Source: an uncultured Oscillospiraceae bacterium (GTDB lineage Bacteria > Bacillota > Clostridia > Oscillospirales > Oscillospiraceae). From it: a DNA stretch of 64,000 nucleotides. The position numbers and the translations under genes are program-made. The stretch lies in the NCBI GenBank assembly GCA_947625815.1, contig CANQPU010000005.1, positions 48,056 through 112,055 of the forward strand, written 5' to 3'. Below, one piece after another: positions 25,214 through 33,330 of this stretch. A model generated the notes under the pieces. It was not told where the DNA came from, ran no database searches, and saw only the letters and a program-made list of their open reading frames with translations. The stretch's first letter is position 1; every line of letters starts with the position of its first letter.

Positions 25214-26253
25214 CAGAAATCATGGATAAGACTGATATAAAATCCCTTTTGAAGGACGAGCTGGCCGGACGCCTGGCGGGCCTCGGAGAGCCGGCCTTTC
25301 GGACAAAGCAGGTATTTACATGGCTTTGGCGCGGCGTCAAGACCTTTGACGAGATGACGGACCTGCCAAAAGCGCTGCGGGAAAAGCTGAACGGAGCGTT
25401 TTTTATAACCGCGCCGGTCGTGGAGCGCAAGCAGGTCTCAAGGCTGGACGGGACGGTGAAATATCTCTGGCGCCTTCGGGACGGGAATTTTGTGGAAAGC
25501 GTGGTCATGCGCTATGAGCACGGCAATACGGTCTGCGTTTCAAGCCAGGTGGGCTGTGCCATGGGCTGCGCCTTCTGCGCCTCCACCATCGGCGGGAGGG
25601 TGCGCAACCTGGCGGCCTCCGAGATCCTCGACCAGGTGATGTACGCGCAGGCCGATTCAGGTCTCAAGATCTCCAACATCGTCATGATGGGGATCGGGGA
25701 GCCTCTGGATAATTTTGATAACGTTATCAGGTTCCTCAGGCTGGTCAACGACCCCGACGGGCTCAACATCGGGATGCGGCACATCTCCCTTTCCACCTGC
25801 GGTCTGGCAGAAAAGATTGACAAATTAGCCGACTTTGATTTACAATTAACCTTATCGGTTTCCCTTCACGCGCCCGACGATGAGACGCGCTCAAAGATCA
25901 TGCCCGTGAACCGGGCCTACGGGGTGGACAGGGTCCTGGACGCCTGCCGGCGGTATTTTGACAGAACGGGGCGCAGGATCTCCTTTGAGTACGCCATGAT
26001 CCGGGACGTGAACGATACGCCGTTTCACGCAGAGCTCCTGGCCGGAAAGCTGGAGGGGACCGGCTGCCATGTCAACCTCATCCCGCTCAACGACGTGCCG
26101 GAAAGCAAGCTCTCGCCCTCAACACCCGAGAGCATGAGGCGCTTTATCGGAACGCTGGAGAGGCACGGGATCAATGTGACGGTCCGGCGTAAGCTGGGCC
26201 CGGATATTGAGGCGAGCTGCGGCCAGCTTCGCCGTGAAAGAGAGAAGAAATGA
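25210..26253 (+). CDS. rlmN: 23S rRNA (adenine-2503-C2)-methyltransferase RlmN
   Basis: RlmN is a radical-SAM enzyme that methylates A2503 of 23S rRNA and also some tRNAs. The iron-sulfur motif CAMGCAFC (CxxxCxxC) begins at about residue 116. Other conserved parts are GIGEPLDNFDNV, the SLHAPDDETRSKIMPVNR stretch and a C-terminal cysteine in EASCGQL, the methyl-carrier position. Starts at 25192, 25210 and 25222 are possible; 25210 overlaps the rsmB stop in the usual ATGA form. Confidence 0.96.
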   Translation: MTEIMDKTDIKSLLKDELAGRLAGLGEPAFRTKQVFTWLWRGVKTFDEMTDLPKALREKLNGAFFITAPVVERKQVSRLDGTVKYLWRLRDGNFVESVVMRYEHGNTVCVSSQVGCAMGCAFCASTIGGRVRNLAASEILDQVMYAQADSGLKISNIVMMGIGEPLDNFDNVIRFLRLVNDPDGLNIGMRHISLSTCGLAEKIDKLADFDLQLTLSVSLHAPDDETRSKIMPVNRAYGVDRVLDACRRYFDRTGRRISFEYAMIRDVNDTPFHAELLAGKLEGTGCHVNLIPLNDVPESKLSPSTPESMRRFIGTLERHGINVTVRRKLGPDIEASCGQLRREREKK

Positions 26254-26262
26254 GGTGGTTTC

Positions 26263-26991
26263 GTGGAGTTGTTCGCCGCGACTGATAAAGGCGTGGTCCG
26301 CAGGGAGAATCAGGACTCCTGCTATGTATACAGCGACGACAGTACCGCGCTGATGCTCGTCTGTGACGGCATGGGCGGGCACCGGGCGGGGAATGTGGCC
26401 AGCTCCCTGGCGGCCACGGTCTTTGCCGGTGAGGTCAAGGAGGGCCTTGCCAACGCCAAAGTGACCGGGGCGGTATGCAGCCTCATGAAAAGCGCGCTCA
26501 GGACGGCAAACAGCGCGGTCTATGAGCTGAGCACGAACGAGCCCGACTGCCGCGGCATGGGCACAACGGTGGTCTCCGCCGTGATCATGGACGAGGACGC
26601 CACGGTCATGAACGTGGGAGACAGCAGGGCCTATCACATAGCCGGGAACACCATCCGCCAGGTCACAAGGGACCATTCGGTGGTGGAAGACATGGTGAGA
26701 CGCGGAGACATCACCCGGGAGCAGTCCCGCACCCATCCCAACAAGAACCTGATCACAAGAGCGGTGGGGACCGTCAGCGAGGTGGAGGCGGATTTCTTCT
26801 CCGTTAAGCTGCGCCCCGGAGACGGGCTTCTGCTTTGCTCAGACGGACTGAGCAATACCGTGAGCGAGGAGGAGCTCCTCGGGGCATTCACAGCCAGCCC
26901 GGACGTGGTGACGGCCACGGAGGTCCTTTTGAAGCTGGCGTTGGAACGCGGCGCGCCGGACAATGTGACGGTGGCGATTTTCAGACGGTGA
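26263..26991 (+). CDS. stp: Stp1/PrpC PP2C-type serine/threonine phosphatase
   Basis: This metal-dependent (PPM) phosphatase reverses PrkC phosphorylation. The 242-residue protein shows the metal-binding motifs VCDGMGGH (about residues 38-45), NVGDSRAY (about 112-119), CSDGLSN and the final APDNVTV. It starts with a GTG preceded by GAGGTGG, and lies 48 bases before prkC in the order rlmN-stp-prkC-rsgA, conserved across Firmicutes. Confidence 0.95.
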   Translation: MELFAATDKGVVRRENQDSCYVYSDDSTALMLVCDGMGGHRAGNVASSLAATVFAGEVKEGLANAKVTGAVCSLMKSALRTANSAVYELSTNEPDCRGMGTTVVSAVIMDEDATVMNVGDSRAYHIAGNTIRQVTRDHSVVEDMVRRGDITREQSRTHPNKNLITRAVGTVSEVEADFFSVKLRPGDGLLLCSDGLSNTVSEEELLGAFTASPDVVTATEVLLKLALERGAPDNVTVAIFRR

Positions 26992-27039
26992 TGACACGTC
27001 ACGGGAACCCTTGCCCAAAGTACGTTTGGAGGTCATTGT

Positions 27040-29025
27040 ATGGATGACATGTATATAGGAAAGCTTCTGGATGACAGATATGAGATCCAGGAGAGGATCG
27101 GCTCCGGCGGCATGGCCGTGGTATACAAGGCGTTGGACCACCGTCTCAACCGCTTTGTCGCCATAAAGATCCTGAAGTCCGATCTGGCGCAGGATCCGGA
27201 TCTCAGGCGCCGCTTCCACGCCGAGAGTCAGGCCGTGGCCATGCTGTCACACCCGAATATCGTCTCCGTTTATGACGTGAATCGCTCCGATAACAGCGAT
27301 TATATCGTCATGGAGCTCATAGAGGGCATCACCCTGAAGCAGTACATAAACCGCAAGGGGATCCTCAACTGGAAGGAAGCTCTCCACTTTACCACCCAGA
27401 TCGCCAAGGCGCTGGAACACGCCCATTCCCGCGGGATCATCCACCGGGACATCAAGCCGCATAACATCATGATCCTGAAGGACGGCAACGTGAAGGTGGC
27501 CGACTTCGGCATTGCCCGTCTTTTGACCACTCAGAATACCCTGACCAAGCAGACGCTGGGCTCCGTTCACTATATTTCCCCCGAGCAGGCCAAGGGCGAC
27601 GCCGCCGACGCGCGCAGCGACATCTACTCCGTTGGCGTCGTGATGTATGAGATGCTCACGAGCCGCCTTCCCTTTGAGGGCGATTCGCCGGTGTCCATCG
27701 CCATCCAGCACATCAGCTCCATACCTCTTCAGCCCAGGGAGATCAACCCCAACATCCCCGTGGGACTTGAGGAGATCACCATGAAGGCCATGTCTCCGAA
27801 TCTCAATACGCGCTATCAGTCCGCCACGGAGCTTTTGGCCGATCTGGAGGATTTCCGCAAAAATCCCTCTGTAAGGTTCAATTATTCCAATATCCCGTCC
27901 CTGGCTGACGACGATCTGGACGCCACCCGCCGCGTCACGGTGCCTGCCGTCCATTCGGTGTCGGAGGCCGAAAGGGTCCGCCGCCACGTCAGCGGCAACG
28001 GCGCCACAAGGAATCGGGTGCCGCCGGAGGAGTACCGGGAAAACAGGCGGCGCTCCGGCCGGACCACCATGCTGGTGGGCATTTTCTGCATCATCCTTCT
28101 TCTGGCGCTGATCGTCTGGTTCATGTGGAAATACGCCCTGAAGGACTGGATTAGCCCTGATGAGGTGGAGAAGATCAACGTGCCCAACTTCGCCGGGAAG
28201 ATGTATGACGAGGTCATCAACAACGGGGACTATACGCTCTTTTACAAATTCGAAAAAGAGGATGAGCCCTCCGATCTGCCGGTCGGATATATCATCAAGC
28301 AGGACCCGGTGGCGGGCAGATCCATGACGCCCTCCGAAGCCGGGATCCTTGTGACGCTCACGGTCTCGGCGGGGCGTGAGAAGATCCTGCTGGGAAACTA
28401 TATCAACCGGGATTACCGGGTGGCCAAAACCGAGCTTGAGGCGTTGAACATGGGGCTCAAGGTGGATCTGACCTATCAGCCCAACGAGGATTATACCCCC
28501 GGAATGGTGTTTGAGCAGATCCCCGCCGCGGGTACGGAGCTCGTGCCGGGGATGACCATCTATCTCACATACAGCCAGGGCCCGGACATCCCGGAGGTCA
28601 CGGTCCCCAACCTGCTCGACCTGTCGGAGAGCAGAGCCATGTCCGCGCTGGAAGCCAAGGGACTTGTGGGCAACAAGGTGGAGGAGTATGACGACGTCGC
28701 CCCGGCGGGAAAGGTGTTTTTCCAGAACTACGAGGCGGGCACCCTGGTGGAGCAGGGGACCGTGGTGGACTTCTACATCTCCAAAGGCCCGGACCCGGCC
28801 AACAGGCCGTCCGGCGGAGAGACGGGGAATAACGGAGCAAATCCCGGGGGCGGCGATGTGACGCAGCCGCCCGACGGTCCGGACGTGCCCGGAGGCGGGG
28901 AGGGCGTTCCTGCCAACCCCGGCGAAGGCGGCAACGGGACTGTGGGGAACGGAGAGGGCCCGGATCTCCCGGACGACGGCGATGAGGACATTCCCGACGG
29001 AGAGGGGATACAGCCCAGTGGCTGA
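27040..29025 (+). CDS. prkC: PASTA-domain serine/threonine protein kinase PrkC
   Basis: This is a membrane kinase that senses cell-wall fragments and controls growth, cell-wall synthesis and spore germination. Residues 1-275 are the kinase domain, with GSGGMAVVYKA, HRDIKPHN and DFGIAR. A basic juxtamembrane region and one transmembrane helix (about 344-366) follow. Three PASTA domains cover about 380-585. The last 75 residues are a Gly/Pro/Asp-rich low-complexity tail (GGDVTQPPDGPDVPGGGEG) that probably lies outside the cell. The 661-residue length is typical. The start ATG has GGAGGTC upstream; it overlaps rsgA by 8 bases. Confidence 0.96.
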   Translation: MDDMYIGKLLDDRYEIQERIGSGGMAVVYKALDHRLNRFVAIKILKSDLAQDPDLRRRFHAESQAVAMLSHPNIVSVYDVNRSDNSDYIVMELIEGITLKQYINRKGILNWKEALHFTTQIAKALEHAHSRGIIHRDIKPHNIMILKDGNVKVADFGIARLLTTQNTLTKQTLGSVHYISPEQAKGDAADARSDIYSVGVVMYEMLTSRLPFEGDSPVSIAIQHISSIPLQPREINPNIPVGLEEITMKAMSPNLNTRYQSATELLADLEDFRKNPSVRFNYSNIPSLADDDLDATRRVTVPAVHSVSEAERVRRHVSGNGATRNRVPPEEYRENRRRSGRTTMLVGIFCIILLLALIVWFMWKYALKDWISPDEVEKINVPNFAGKMYDEVINNGDYTLFYKFEKEDEPSDLPVGYIIKQDPVAGRSMTPSEAGILVTLTVSAGREKILLGNYINRDYRVAKTELEALNMGLKVDLTYQPNEDYTPGMVFEQIPAAGTELVPGMTIYLTYSQGPDIPEVTVPNLLDLSESRAMSALEAKGLVGNKVEEYDDVAPAGKVFFQNYEAGTLVEQGTVVDFYISKGPDPANRPSGGETGNNGANPGGGDVTQPPDGPDVPGGGEGVPANPGEGGNGTVGNGEGPDLPDDGDEDIPDGEGIQPSG

Positions 29026-29908
29026 CGGCACGGTCATGAAAGCCCTCAGCGGGTTTTACTACGTGGAGACGGCGGAGGGGCTTTTCCGCTGCCGCGCCCG
29101 CGGGAGGATGCGCTACGATAAGATCTCTCCCCTTGTGGGGGACCGGGTGAGGATCGTCCCCAGCGGCGACACTGAGGGGAGCCTGGAGGAGGTCCTGCCG
29201 CGAAAAAACCGATTCATCCGCCCGCCGGTGGCGAATATCGACCTCATGGTCATCCTGGCCGCTAACGTCACGCCCGTGACCGAGCCGTTCCTTATCGACC
29301 GAATGACGGCTATGGCCTGTCACGCCGGCGCCGGCGCCCTCGTCCTCCTCAATAAGTGCGACCTTGACCGGGCAAACGAGCTTTACGGCATATACAGCCG
29401 CGCCGGGATCGACGTTCTGAGAGTCAGCGCCGTGACAGGCGAGGGGATCGACGAGCTGAAGGGCCGGCTCTCCGGGAAGTTCAGCGTTTTTACGGGGAAT
29501 TCCGGCGTGGGAAAGTCCAGCGTTCTCAACGCGATCGATCCCGCCTTTTCCGTTCCTACCGGGGATGTGAGCGAAAAGCTGGGGCGGGGGAGACATACCA
29601 CCCGTCATGTGGAGATCTTCCGGACCGCCGGCGGGGCGCTCATCGCCGATACGCCCGGTTTTTCCGCTTTCGACGTGGAGCGAACGGAGCTGACCGACCC
29701 GAAGGATGTGCAGTACGCCTTCCCGGAGCTTCTCCCCTATATCGATTCCTGCCGCTTCATCGGCTGCTCACACGTAAAGGAAGCGGGCTGCGCCGTGCTG
29801 GAGGCTCTGCGCGAAGGGAAGCTTGAACCCACCCGGCACAAAAGCTATGTGCGGCTTTATGAGCAGCTCAGCAGCGTCAACGAATGGGAGCGTAAAGCGA
29901 CAAAATAA
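29018..29908 (+). CDS. rsgA: Ribosome small subunit GTPase RsgA
   Basis: RsgA is a circularly permuted GTPase that checks late 30S assembly. The G motifs appear in permuted order: LNKCDL (G4) first, then the P-loop GNSGVGKSS (about residues 161-169) and DTPGF (G3). The C-terminal zinc finger CxxxxCxHxxxxxC has Cys245, Cys250, His252 and Cys258. An N-terminal OB domain precedes. The start GTG 29018 with GAGGGG ten bases upstream was preferred over ATG 29036, which lacks a site. It is followed by a terminator. In many Firmicutes rpe and thiN follow; here they are absent. Confidence 0.94.
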   Translation: MADGTVMKALSGFYYVETAEGLFRCRARGRMRYDKISPLVGDRVRIVPSGDTEGSLEEVLPRKNRFIRPPVANIDLMVILAANVTPVTEPFLIDRMTAMACHAGAGALVLLNKCDLDRANELYGIYSRAGIDVLRVSAVTGEGIDELKGRLSGKFSVFTGNSGVGKSSVLNAIDPAFSVPTGDVSEKLGRGRHTTRHVEIFRTAGGALIADTPGFSAFDVERTELTDPKDVQYAFPELLPYIDSCRFIGCSHVKEAGCAVLEALREGKLEPTRHKSYVRLYEQLSSVNEWERKATK

Positions 29909-29914
29909 TTTATC

Positions 29915-29946
29915 AGCGCGCGGGATTTGTCCGCGCGCTATTTTTA
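29915..29946 (+). terminator. Rho-independent terminator after rsgA
   Basis: AGCGCGCGG (29915-29923) pairs with CCGCGCGCT (29931-29939), followed by ATTTTTAT. It closes the long yicC-to-rsgA run. Confidence 0.88.
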
Positions 29947-29992
29947 TCGGTTCCCGCATACGATTGACTGACAGTCTTCCGGGGGTGGGGAT

Positions 29993-30142
29993 ATGAAAAG
30001 GAAAAATCGGACGATCGGCGGGATCATCGCCTGTGCCGGGGTGATCGTTGTGCTCTCGCTGGTGCTGCCCACATCGTTCTGGTGGTTCGTGCTGGGAGTG
30101 TTCCTCATCTGTGTGGGGGTTACCATTATGAGGCGCTGTTAG
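29993..30142 (+). CDS. Small membrane protein, 49 residues, function unknown
   Basis: An ATG at 29993, preceded by GGGGGTGGGG, opens a 49-residue frame ending in TAG. The N-terminus is basic (MKRKNR). The rest is almost wholly hydrophobic, with two membrane spans (about residues 8-25 and 28-45) joined by a short PTSFWW turn, and ends RRC. It lies between the rsgA terminator and the SipL-like sporulation gene. I do not recognise a named family; small two-span proteins of this kind are common in spore-formers. Being short, it could be a chance frame, but codon choice and the ribosome binding site support it. Confidence 0.6.
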   Translation: MKRKNRTIGGIIACAGVIVVLSLVLPTSFWWFVLGVFLICVGVTIMRRC

Positions 30143-30170
30143 TTCTACATGGGGGACAAGGGGAATATAC

Positions 30171-30198
30171 TCATCTTGGAAGGCCCCGGCCATAAAAT
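30171..30198 (+). promoter_or_regulatory. Candidate sigma-E sporulation promoter of the SipL-like gene
   Basis: TCATCTT (30171-30177) matches 6 of 7 positions of the sigma-E -35 consensus KMATATT, and CATAAAAT (30191-30198) matches 7 of 8 of CATACAMT, 13 bases apart. The start of transcription would fall near 30205, just ahead of the GGAGAG ribosome binding site. Early mother-cell expression is expected for a SipL-like protein. Confidence 0.5.
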
Positions 30199-30219
30199 GA
30201 TGATAGGAGAGAGTGAAAG

Positions 30220-31737
30220 GTGAACATCGACCTTAAAAGCGATAAGTTGAGCTGGTTAAAGCCCGTCTTCAGACGGCGGTTCACAAAGGAGGAGACTATC
30301 GAGGTCATCGTGCCCGATGCGCTCCCGGACATCCTGCGCATCCTGGACACCGACGGAACGCCTTATCTGCGCGGCAAGGACTGTGAGGCCGGAAGAGTTT
30401 CCGTCACCGGCCTTACGGAGCTGACGGTGCTCTACGTGCCGGAATCGGGGAGGGGAGTGAAGAAGATCCCGGTGGAGCTGCCCTTCTCCGCGGCCTGCGA
30501 CGGGGAGGGCATCACCCCGGACTGCCTCATCACGGCAAGCCTCAGCCTCGTGTCCGCCGATGCCAGGACGGTAAACCCCAGAAAGCTGGTGGTCCGGGCG
30601 GAGGTGGCCGTCGATGCGGCCCTCTATGTGCCGGAGAGCGTCTACAACACCTCCCCCCGGGACCGCGAGGGGATCTATTTCAGGTCCGAGAGCATGACCC
30701 TCACTCTCCCGACGGCGGTCAATGAGAAGACCTTCATCTTCACCGACGAGGCGCACCTGCCCGCCGGCGCTCCGGCAATAGGCGAGCTCCTGCGCGCCTC
30801 GGTAAGCCTGAGCGCCGAAAGCGTAAAGCCGGTGGGGAGCCGCGCCGTCATAAAGGGAAAGGCGGTGACGGTGCTTTTATACGAGTCCCGGGATGACGGG
30901 ACCCTCTGCCGGGAGGCGGTCGTCACGCCCTTTTCTCAGATCGTGGAGACAGACGCCTCCGGGGACGTGACGGACTTTGAGCTGAGCCTGTGCCTCACCG
31001 GCGTCCACATCTCCCGCGGGGCCATGGATGACGCCCAGGGAGAAGCAGTCTCCGTGGAAATACACGCGGTGGCGCAATGCGCGGCCTATGTGAATCTGCC
31101 GGTGGAGTGGGTGAAGGACGCATACAGTACGGGCTTTGCCATGACGCCAGCCAGATCCGCGCTGGCGCTGGACTATCTCACAGAACGGAATACGGTCTCA
31201 GAGACGCTGAGAGCCTCTGTGCCGGTTTCCGGAAGCGTGGGGGATATCCATTCCGTTTCCGCCCGCCTGACCGCCTCAGGGCATCGTGAGGGGCCTGAGG
31301 GGCCCGTCTGGATCGCGGCCGCGTCCGTTACGGTCATTTATTCCGAGGCGTCCGGGGAGATCCTCTCCGCCACCAGGAAGGTGGAGATGGAACGTCCGGC
31401 CCGGGAGGAGACCGACTTTGAGATCTCCTTCGGCCCCGACGCCTTCACCGCTGTCGGAGACGGGGCCATCGACGTGCGCCTGCCTGTGGATATCACCGGC
31501 GTAACAAAGGGGCACCTGGAGCTTGAGCGGATCGAGAGCGTGGAGTTTGACGAGGATAAGCCCCTGGATCTCACGGCCCTGCCCAATGTGACGGTAACGC
31601 GCGCGGGAAAGCAGAGCCTCTGGGAGCTGGCGAAGACCCATATGTCCACGGAAAAGGACATACGGGAAGCCAACGGCATCGAGGCGGGAGCGGAGCCGGA
31701 GGAGGGGACGGTCCTGCTCATTCCGAGATGCGGTTGA
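30220..31737 (+). CDS. sipL: DUF3794 / LysM spore protein, SipL-like
   Basis: This is a protein of 505 residues with repeated DUF3794 domains (about residues 1-150, 160-290 and 320-430) and a C-terminal LysM domain (about 455-505, starting near SLWELAKTHMSTEKDIREAN and ending TVLLIPR). This is the architecture of C. difficile SipL, which binds the coat-base ATPase SpoIVA through LysM during spore coat assembly. Length and order agree with that. The start is GTG with GGAGAG 8 bases upstream. It is preceded by a candidate sigma-E promoter and followed by a strong terminator. Orthology with SipL is likely but not proven; several DUF3794-LysM paralogues can exist. Confidence 0.82.
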   Translation: MNIDLKSDKLSWLKPVFRRRFTKEETIEVIVPDALPDILRILDTDGTPYLRGKDCEAGRVSVTGLTELTVLYVPESGRGVKKIPVELPFSAACDGEGITPDCLITASLSLVSADARTVNPRKLVVRAEVAVDAALYVPESVYNTSPRDREGIYFRSESMTLTLPTAVNEKTFIFTDEAHLPAGAPAIGELLRASVSLSAESVKPVGSRAVIKGKAVTVLLYESRDDGTLCREAVVTPFSQIVETDASGDVTDFELSLCLTGVHISRGAMDDAQGEAVSVEIHAVAQCAAYVNLPVEWVKDAYSTGFAMTPARSALALDYLTERNTVSETLRASVPVSGSVGDIHSVSARLTASGHREGPEGPVWIAAASVTVIYSEASGEILSATRKVEMERPAREETDFEISFGPDAFTAVGDGAIDVRLPVDITGVTKGHLELERIESVEFDEDKPLDLTALPNVTVTRAGKQSLWELAKTHMSTEKDIREANGIEAGAEPEEGTVLLIPRCG

Positions 31738-31752
31738 ACCGAAAAAATATGT

Positions 31753-31780
31753 AGGCGGGGAAGCGATTCCCCGCCTTTGT
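31753..31780. terminator. Bidirectional terminator between sipL and the Asn/Gln-rich gene
   Basis: AGGCGGGGAA (31753-31762) and TTCCCCGCCT (31767-31776) enclose a GCGA loop. TTG follows on the plus strand, and a T-rich run (ACATATTTTTTC) follows on the minus strand, so it can end both convergent genes. Confidence 0.85.
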
Positions 31781-31902
31781 CACTTCTGGTTGTTCTGCTG
31801 GTTGTTGTTCTGCTGCTGGTTGTTGCGGTTATTGTTCTGCTGATTCTGCTGGTTGTTGTTCTGCTGCTGATTATTGCGGTTGTTGTTCTGCTGATTGTTC
31901 AT
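31780..31902 (-). CDS. Asn/Gln-rich mini-protein with internal duplication
   Basis: This is a 40-residue protein, MNNQQNNNRNNQQQNNNQQN and so on to a final QK. It consists of Asn, Gln, three Arg-type breaks and one Lys. The unit NNNRNNQQQNNNQQN occurs twice. An excellent ribosome binding site (AGGAGGTGA, minus strand) lies 5 bases before the ATG, and the gene ends at a terminator, so it is expressed and not a simple repeat. The family is unknown to me; gamma-type small acid-soluble spore proteins and some coat proteins share the Asn/Gln bias but not this sequence. It lies beside a sporulation gene. An upstream GTATA/AATAATA pair resembles a sigma-G promoter only weakly. Confidence 0.72.
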   Translation of the reverse strand: MNNQQNNNRNNQQQNNNQQNQQNNNRNNQQQNNNQQNNQK

Positions 31903-31957
31903 CAAACTCACCTCCTGAGGTGAAAATATTATTGACCAAAAATATGGGGAATATACA

Positions 31958-31986
31958 TTGCAAAAGGAGAAAAGGTGTGGTATAGT
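31958..31986 (+). promoter_or_regulatory. Sigma-A promoter of yebC
   Basis: TTGCAA (31958-31963) and TATAGT (31981-31986) are 17 bases apart, with a TGG extension just before the -10. Transcription would begin near 31993. Confidence 0.83.
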
Positions 31987-32025
31987 AATCATATCTGTGT
32001 AAACCAAGGAAGGATGGATAAACCC

Positions 32026-32763
32026 ATGTCAGGACACTCCAAATGGCATAACATACAAAAAACGAAGGGCGCGGCGGACGCCAAGCGCGCCCAGGCCTTT
32101 ACAAAGATCGCCCGCGAGATGATCGTGGCTGTCAAGGAGGGGGGCGGCAGTGCCGATCCCGCCAACAACTCGCGCCTCGCGACCGTCATCGCCAAGGCCA
32201 AGGCCGCCAATATGCCCAATGACAACATAAAGCGGACATTGGAGAAGGCCGCGGGGAGCGCCGGCGGCGATAACTTTGAGTCCGTTACCTATGAGGGCTA
32301 CGGTCCCGAGGGCGTGGCCGTTATTGTGGACGCCATGACAGACAACCGGAACCGTACCGCCTCCGAGGTCCGCCACCTCTTTGACAAATACGGCGGAAAC
32401 ATGGGTGCCACCGGATGCGTGAGCTGGTCCTTTGAAAAGAAGGGCGTCATCGTCATCGACAATGAGGACGAGGATTATGAAGAGGACGCCGTTATGATGG
32501 ACGCTCTGGAGGCGGGCGCGGACGACATGTCCGCCGAGGGGGAGACCTTTGAGGTCTATACCGATCCCGACAGCTTCCCCGCGGTCCTGGAGGCGCTGGA
32601 GGCCAAAAAATACAAGTTCCTCTCCGCCCAGGTGGAGATGGTCCCCCAGAATTATATCAAGCTCACCGACGAGGAGAACATCAAGAAGTTCGAGAAGATG
32701 CTGGAGCTCATGGACGACAACGACGACATCCAGAACGTCTGGCACAACTGGGACGAGGACTGA
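32026..32763 (+). CDS. yebC: YebC/PmpR family protein (translation/transcription regulator)
   Basis: YebC proteins are conserved DNA- or ribosome-interacting factors; YebC-family members have been tied to translation of proline-rich stretches and to regulation of gene expression. The protein has 245 residues and begins with the invariant MSGHSKWHNIQ. The NMPNDNIKRTLEKAAG and DAMTDNRNRTASEVRHLFDK regions are typical. An earlier in-frame ATG at 32014 is less likely because the family start is at 32026. It has its own promoter and ends at the terminator shared with rnpB. Confidence 0.96.
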   Translation: MSGHSKWHNIQKTKGAADAKRAQAFTKIAREMIVAVKEGGGSADPANNSRLATVIAKAKAANMPNDNIKRTLEKAAGSAGGDNFESVTYEGYGPEGVAVIVDAMTDNRNRTASEVRHLFDKYGGNMGATGCVSWSFEKKGVIVIDNEDEDYEEDAVMMDALEAGADDMSAEGETFEVYTDPDSFPAVLEALEAKKYKFLSAQVEMVPQNYIKLTDEENIKKFEKMLELMDDNDDIQNVWHNWDED

Positions 32764-32810
32764 AAAACTCAAGGCGCGGGGTTTGGACCGCGCCCGGTAA
32801 ACGACAGAAA

Positions 32811-32848
32811 AACACAGCCTCCGGTCAAGAATCGGAGACTGTGTTTTT
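32811..32848. terminator. Bidirectional terminator between yebC and rnpB
   Basis: AACACAGCCTCC (from 32811) pairs with GGAGACTGTGTT (to about 32846) with one mismatch. A T-run follows in both directions (GTGTTTTTT on plus, TTTTTCTG on minus). It serves yebC and rnpB, which converge here. Confidence 0.85.
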
Positions 32849-32850
32849 TG

Positions 32851-33233
32851 CGGCAAGTATGCCTGTAAGCCGGGTTCTGTCGTGGACAGTCATTGATCTA
32901 AACCGGCGGTTGCCCGACGGCTCAAGCCGTTTGGGGGACGGACGGGCCGCCCATAAGTCCCCGTAGTTGCTCCGGATAGAGTTTACAGCGGCGGCGTGTC
33001 TCCACGCGCCGGGTGCGCTCTTACCGCACCTTTCCACCATCCCCCCGCGGAGAGCTCTGACCGCGGGCCGCTTTTCAGCCGCCCGCGCAGGCATCTTACG
33101 CGGGGAAGTCTATTTCTGTTGCACTTGTCCGAGGGTCGCCCCTGGCGGGTGTTACCCGTTATCCTTGCCCTGTGGAGCCCGGACTTTCCTCACGCATGTT
33201 GCCATGCCCGCGACTGTCCGGCATACTTGCCGG
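32851..33233 (-). ncRNA. rnpB: RNase P RNA (class A-like)
   Basis: The catalytic RNA of RNase P, which cuts the 5' leader from tRNA precursors, lies on the minus strand. The conserved start is recognised as GAGGAAAGTCCGGGCTCC on the minus strand (about 33173-33190), with ACAGAACCCGGCTTA near the 3' end (about 32866-32880) and the highly conserved ACAGAAATA segment near 33114. The two ends pair as P1: GGCAAGTATGCC at the 5' end and its complement at the 3' end. A consensus promoter lies directly upstream and a terminator directly downstream. The limits are set from P1 and from the promoter and are good to a few bases. Confidence 0.95.
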
Positions 33234-33237
33234 GATT

Positions 33238-33266
33238 ATTTTAACCCATCGGCTCGATGATGTCAA
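33238..33266 (-). promoter_or_regulatory. Promoter of rnpB
   Basis: On the minus strand a perfect -35 TTGACA (33261-33266) stands 17 bases from TAAAAT (33238-33243). The predicted start, about 33231, agrees with the 5' end of the RNase P RNA. Confidence 0.9.
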
Positions 33267-33272
33267 ACATAT

Positions 33273-33301
33273 TTGCAAATTCCCGGCAAACGTAGTATAA
33301 T
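33273..33301 (+). promoter_or_regulatory. Promoter of murD
   Basis: TTGCAA (33273-33278) and TATAAT (33296-33301) are 17 bases apart on the plus strand. It is back to back with the rnpB promoter, with 6 bases between their -35 elements. Confidence 0.87.
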
Positions 33302-33330
33302 ATAAAGACCATATTATCTGTGAGGCCGTC

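Noticed and set aside
31785..31900. Repetitive TTGTTGTTCTGCTG stretch as a CRISPR array or microsatellite
   Set aside because: Units are not regular and there are no spacers; the frame, ribosome binding site and terminator show it is the Asn/Gln-rich coding sequence.
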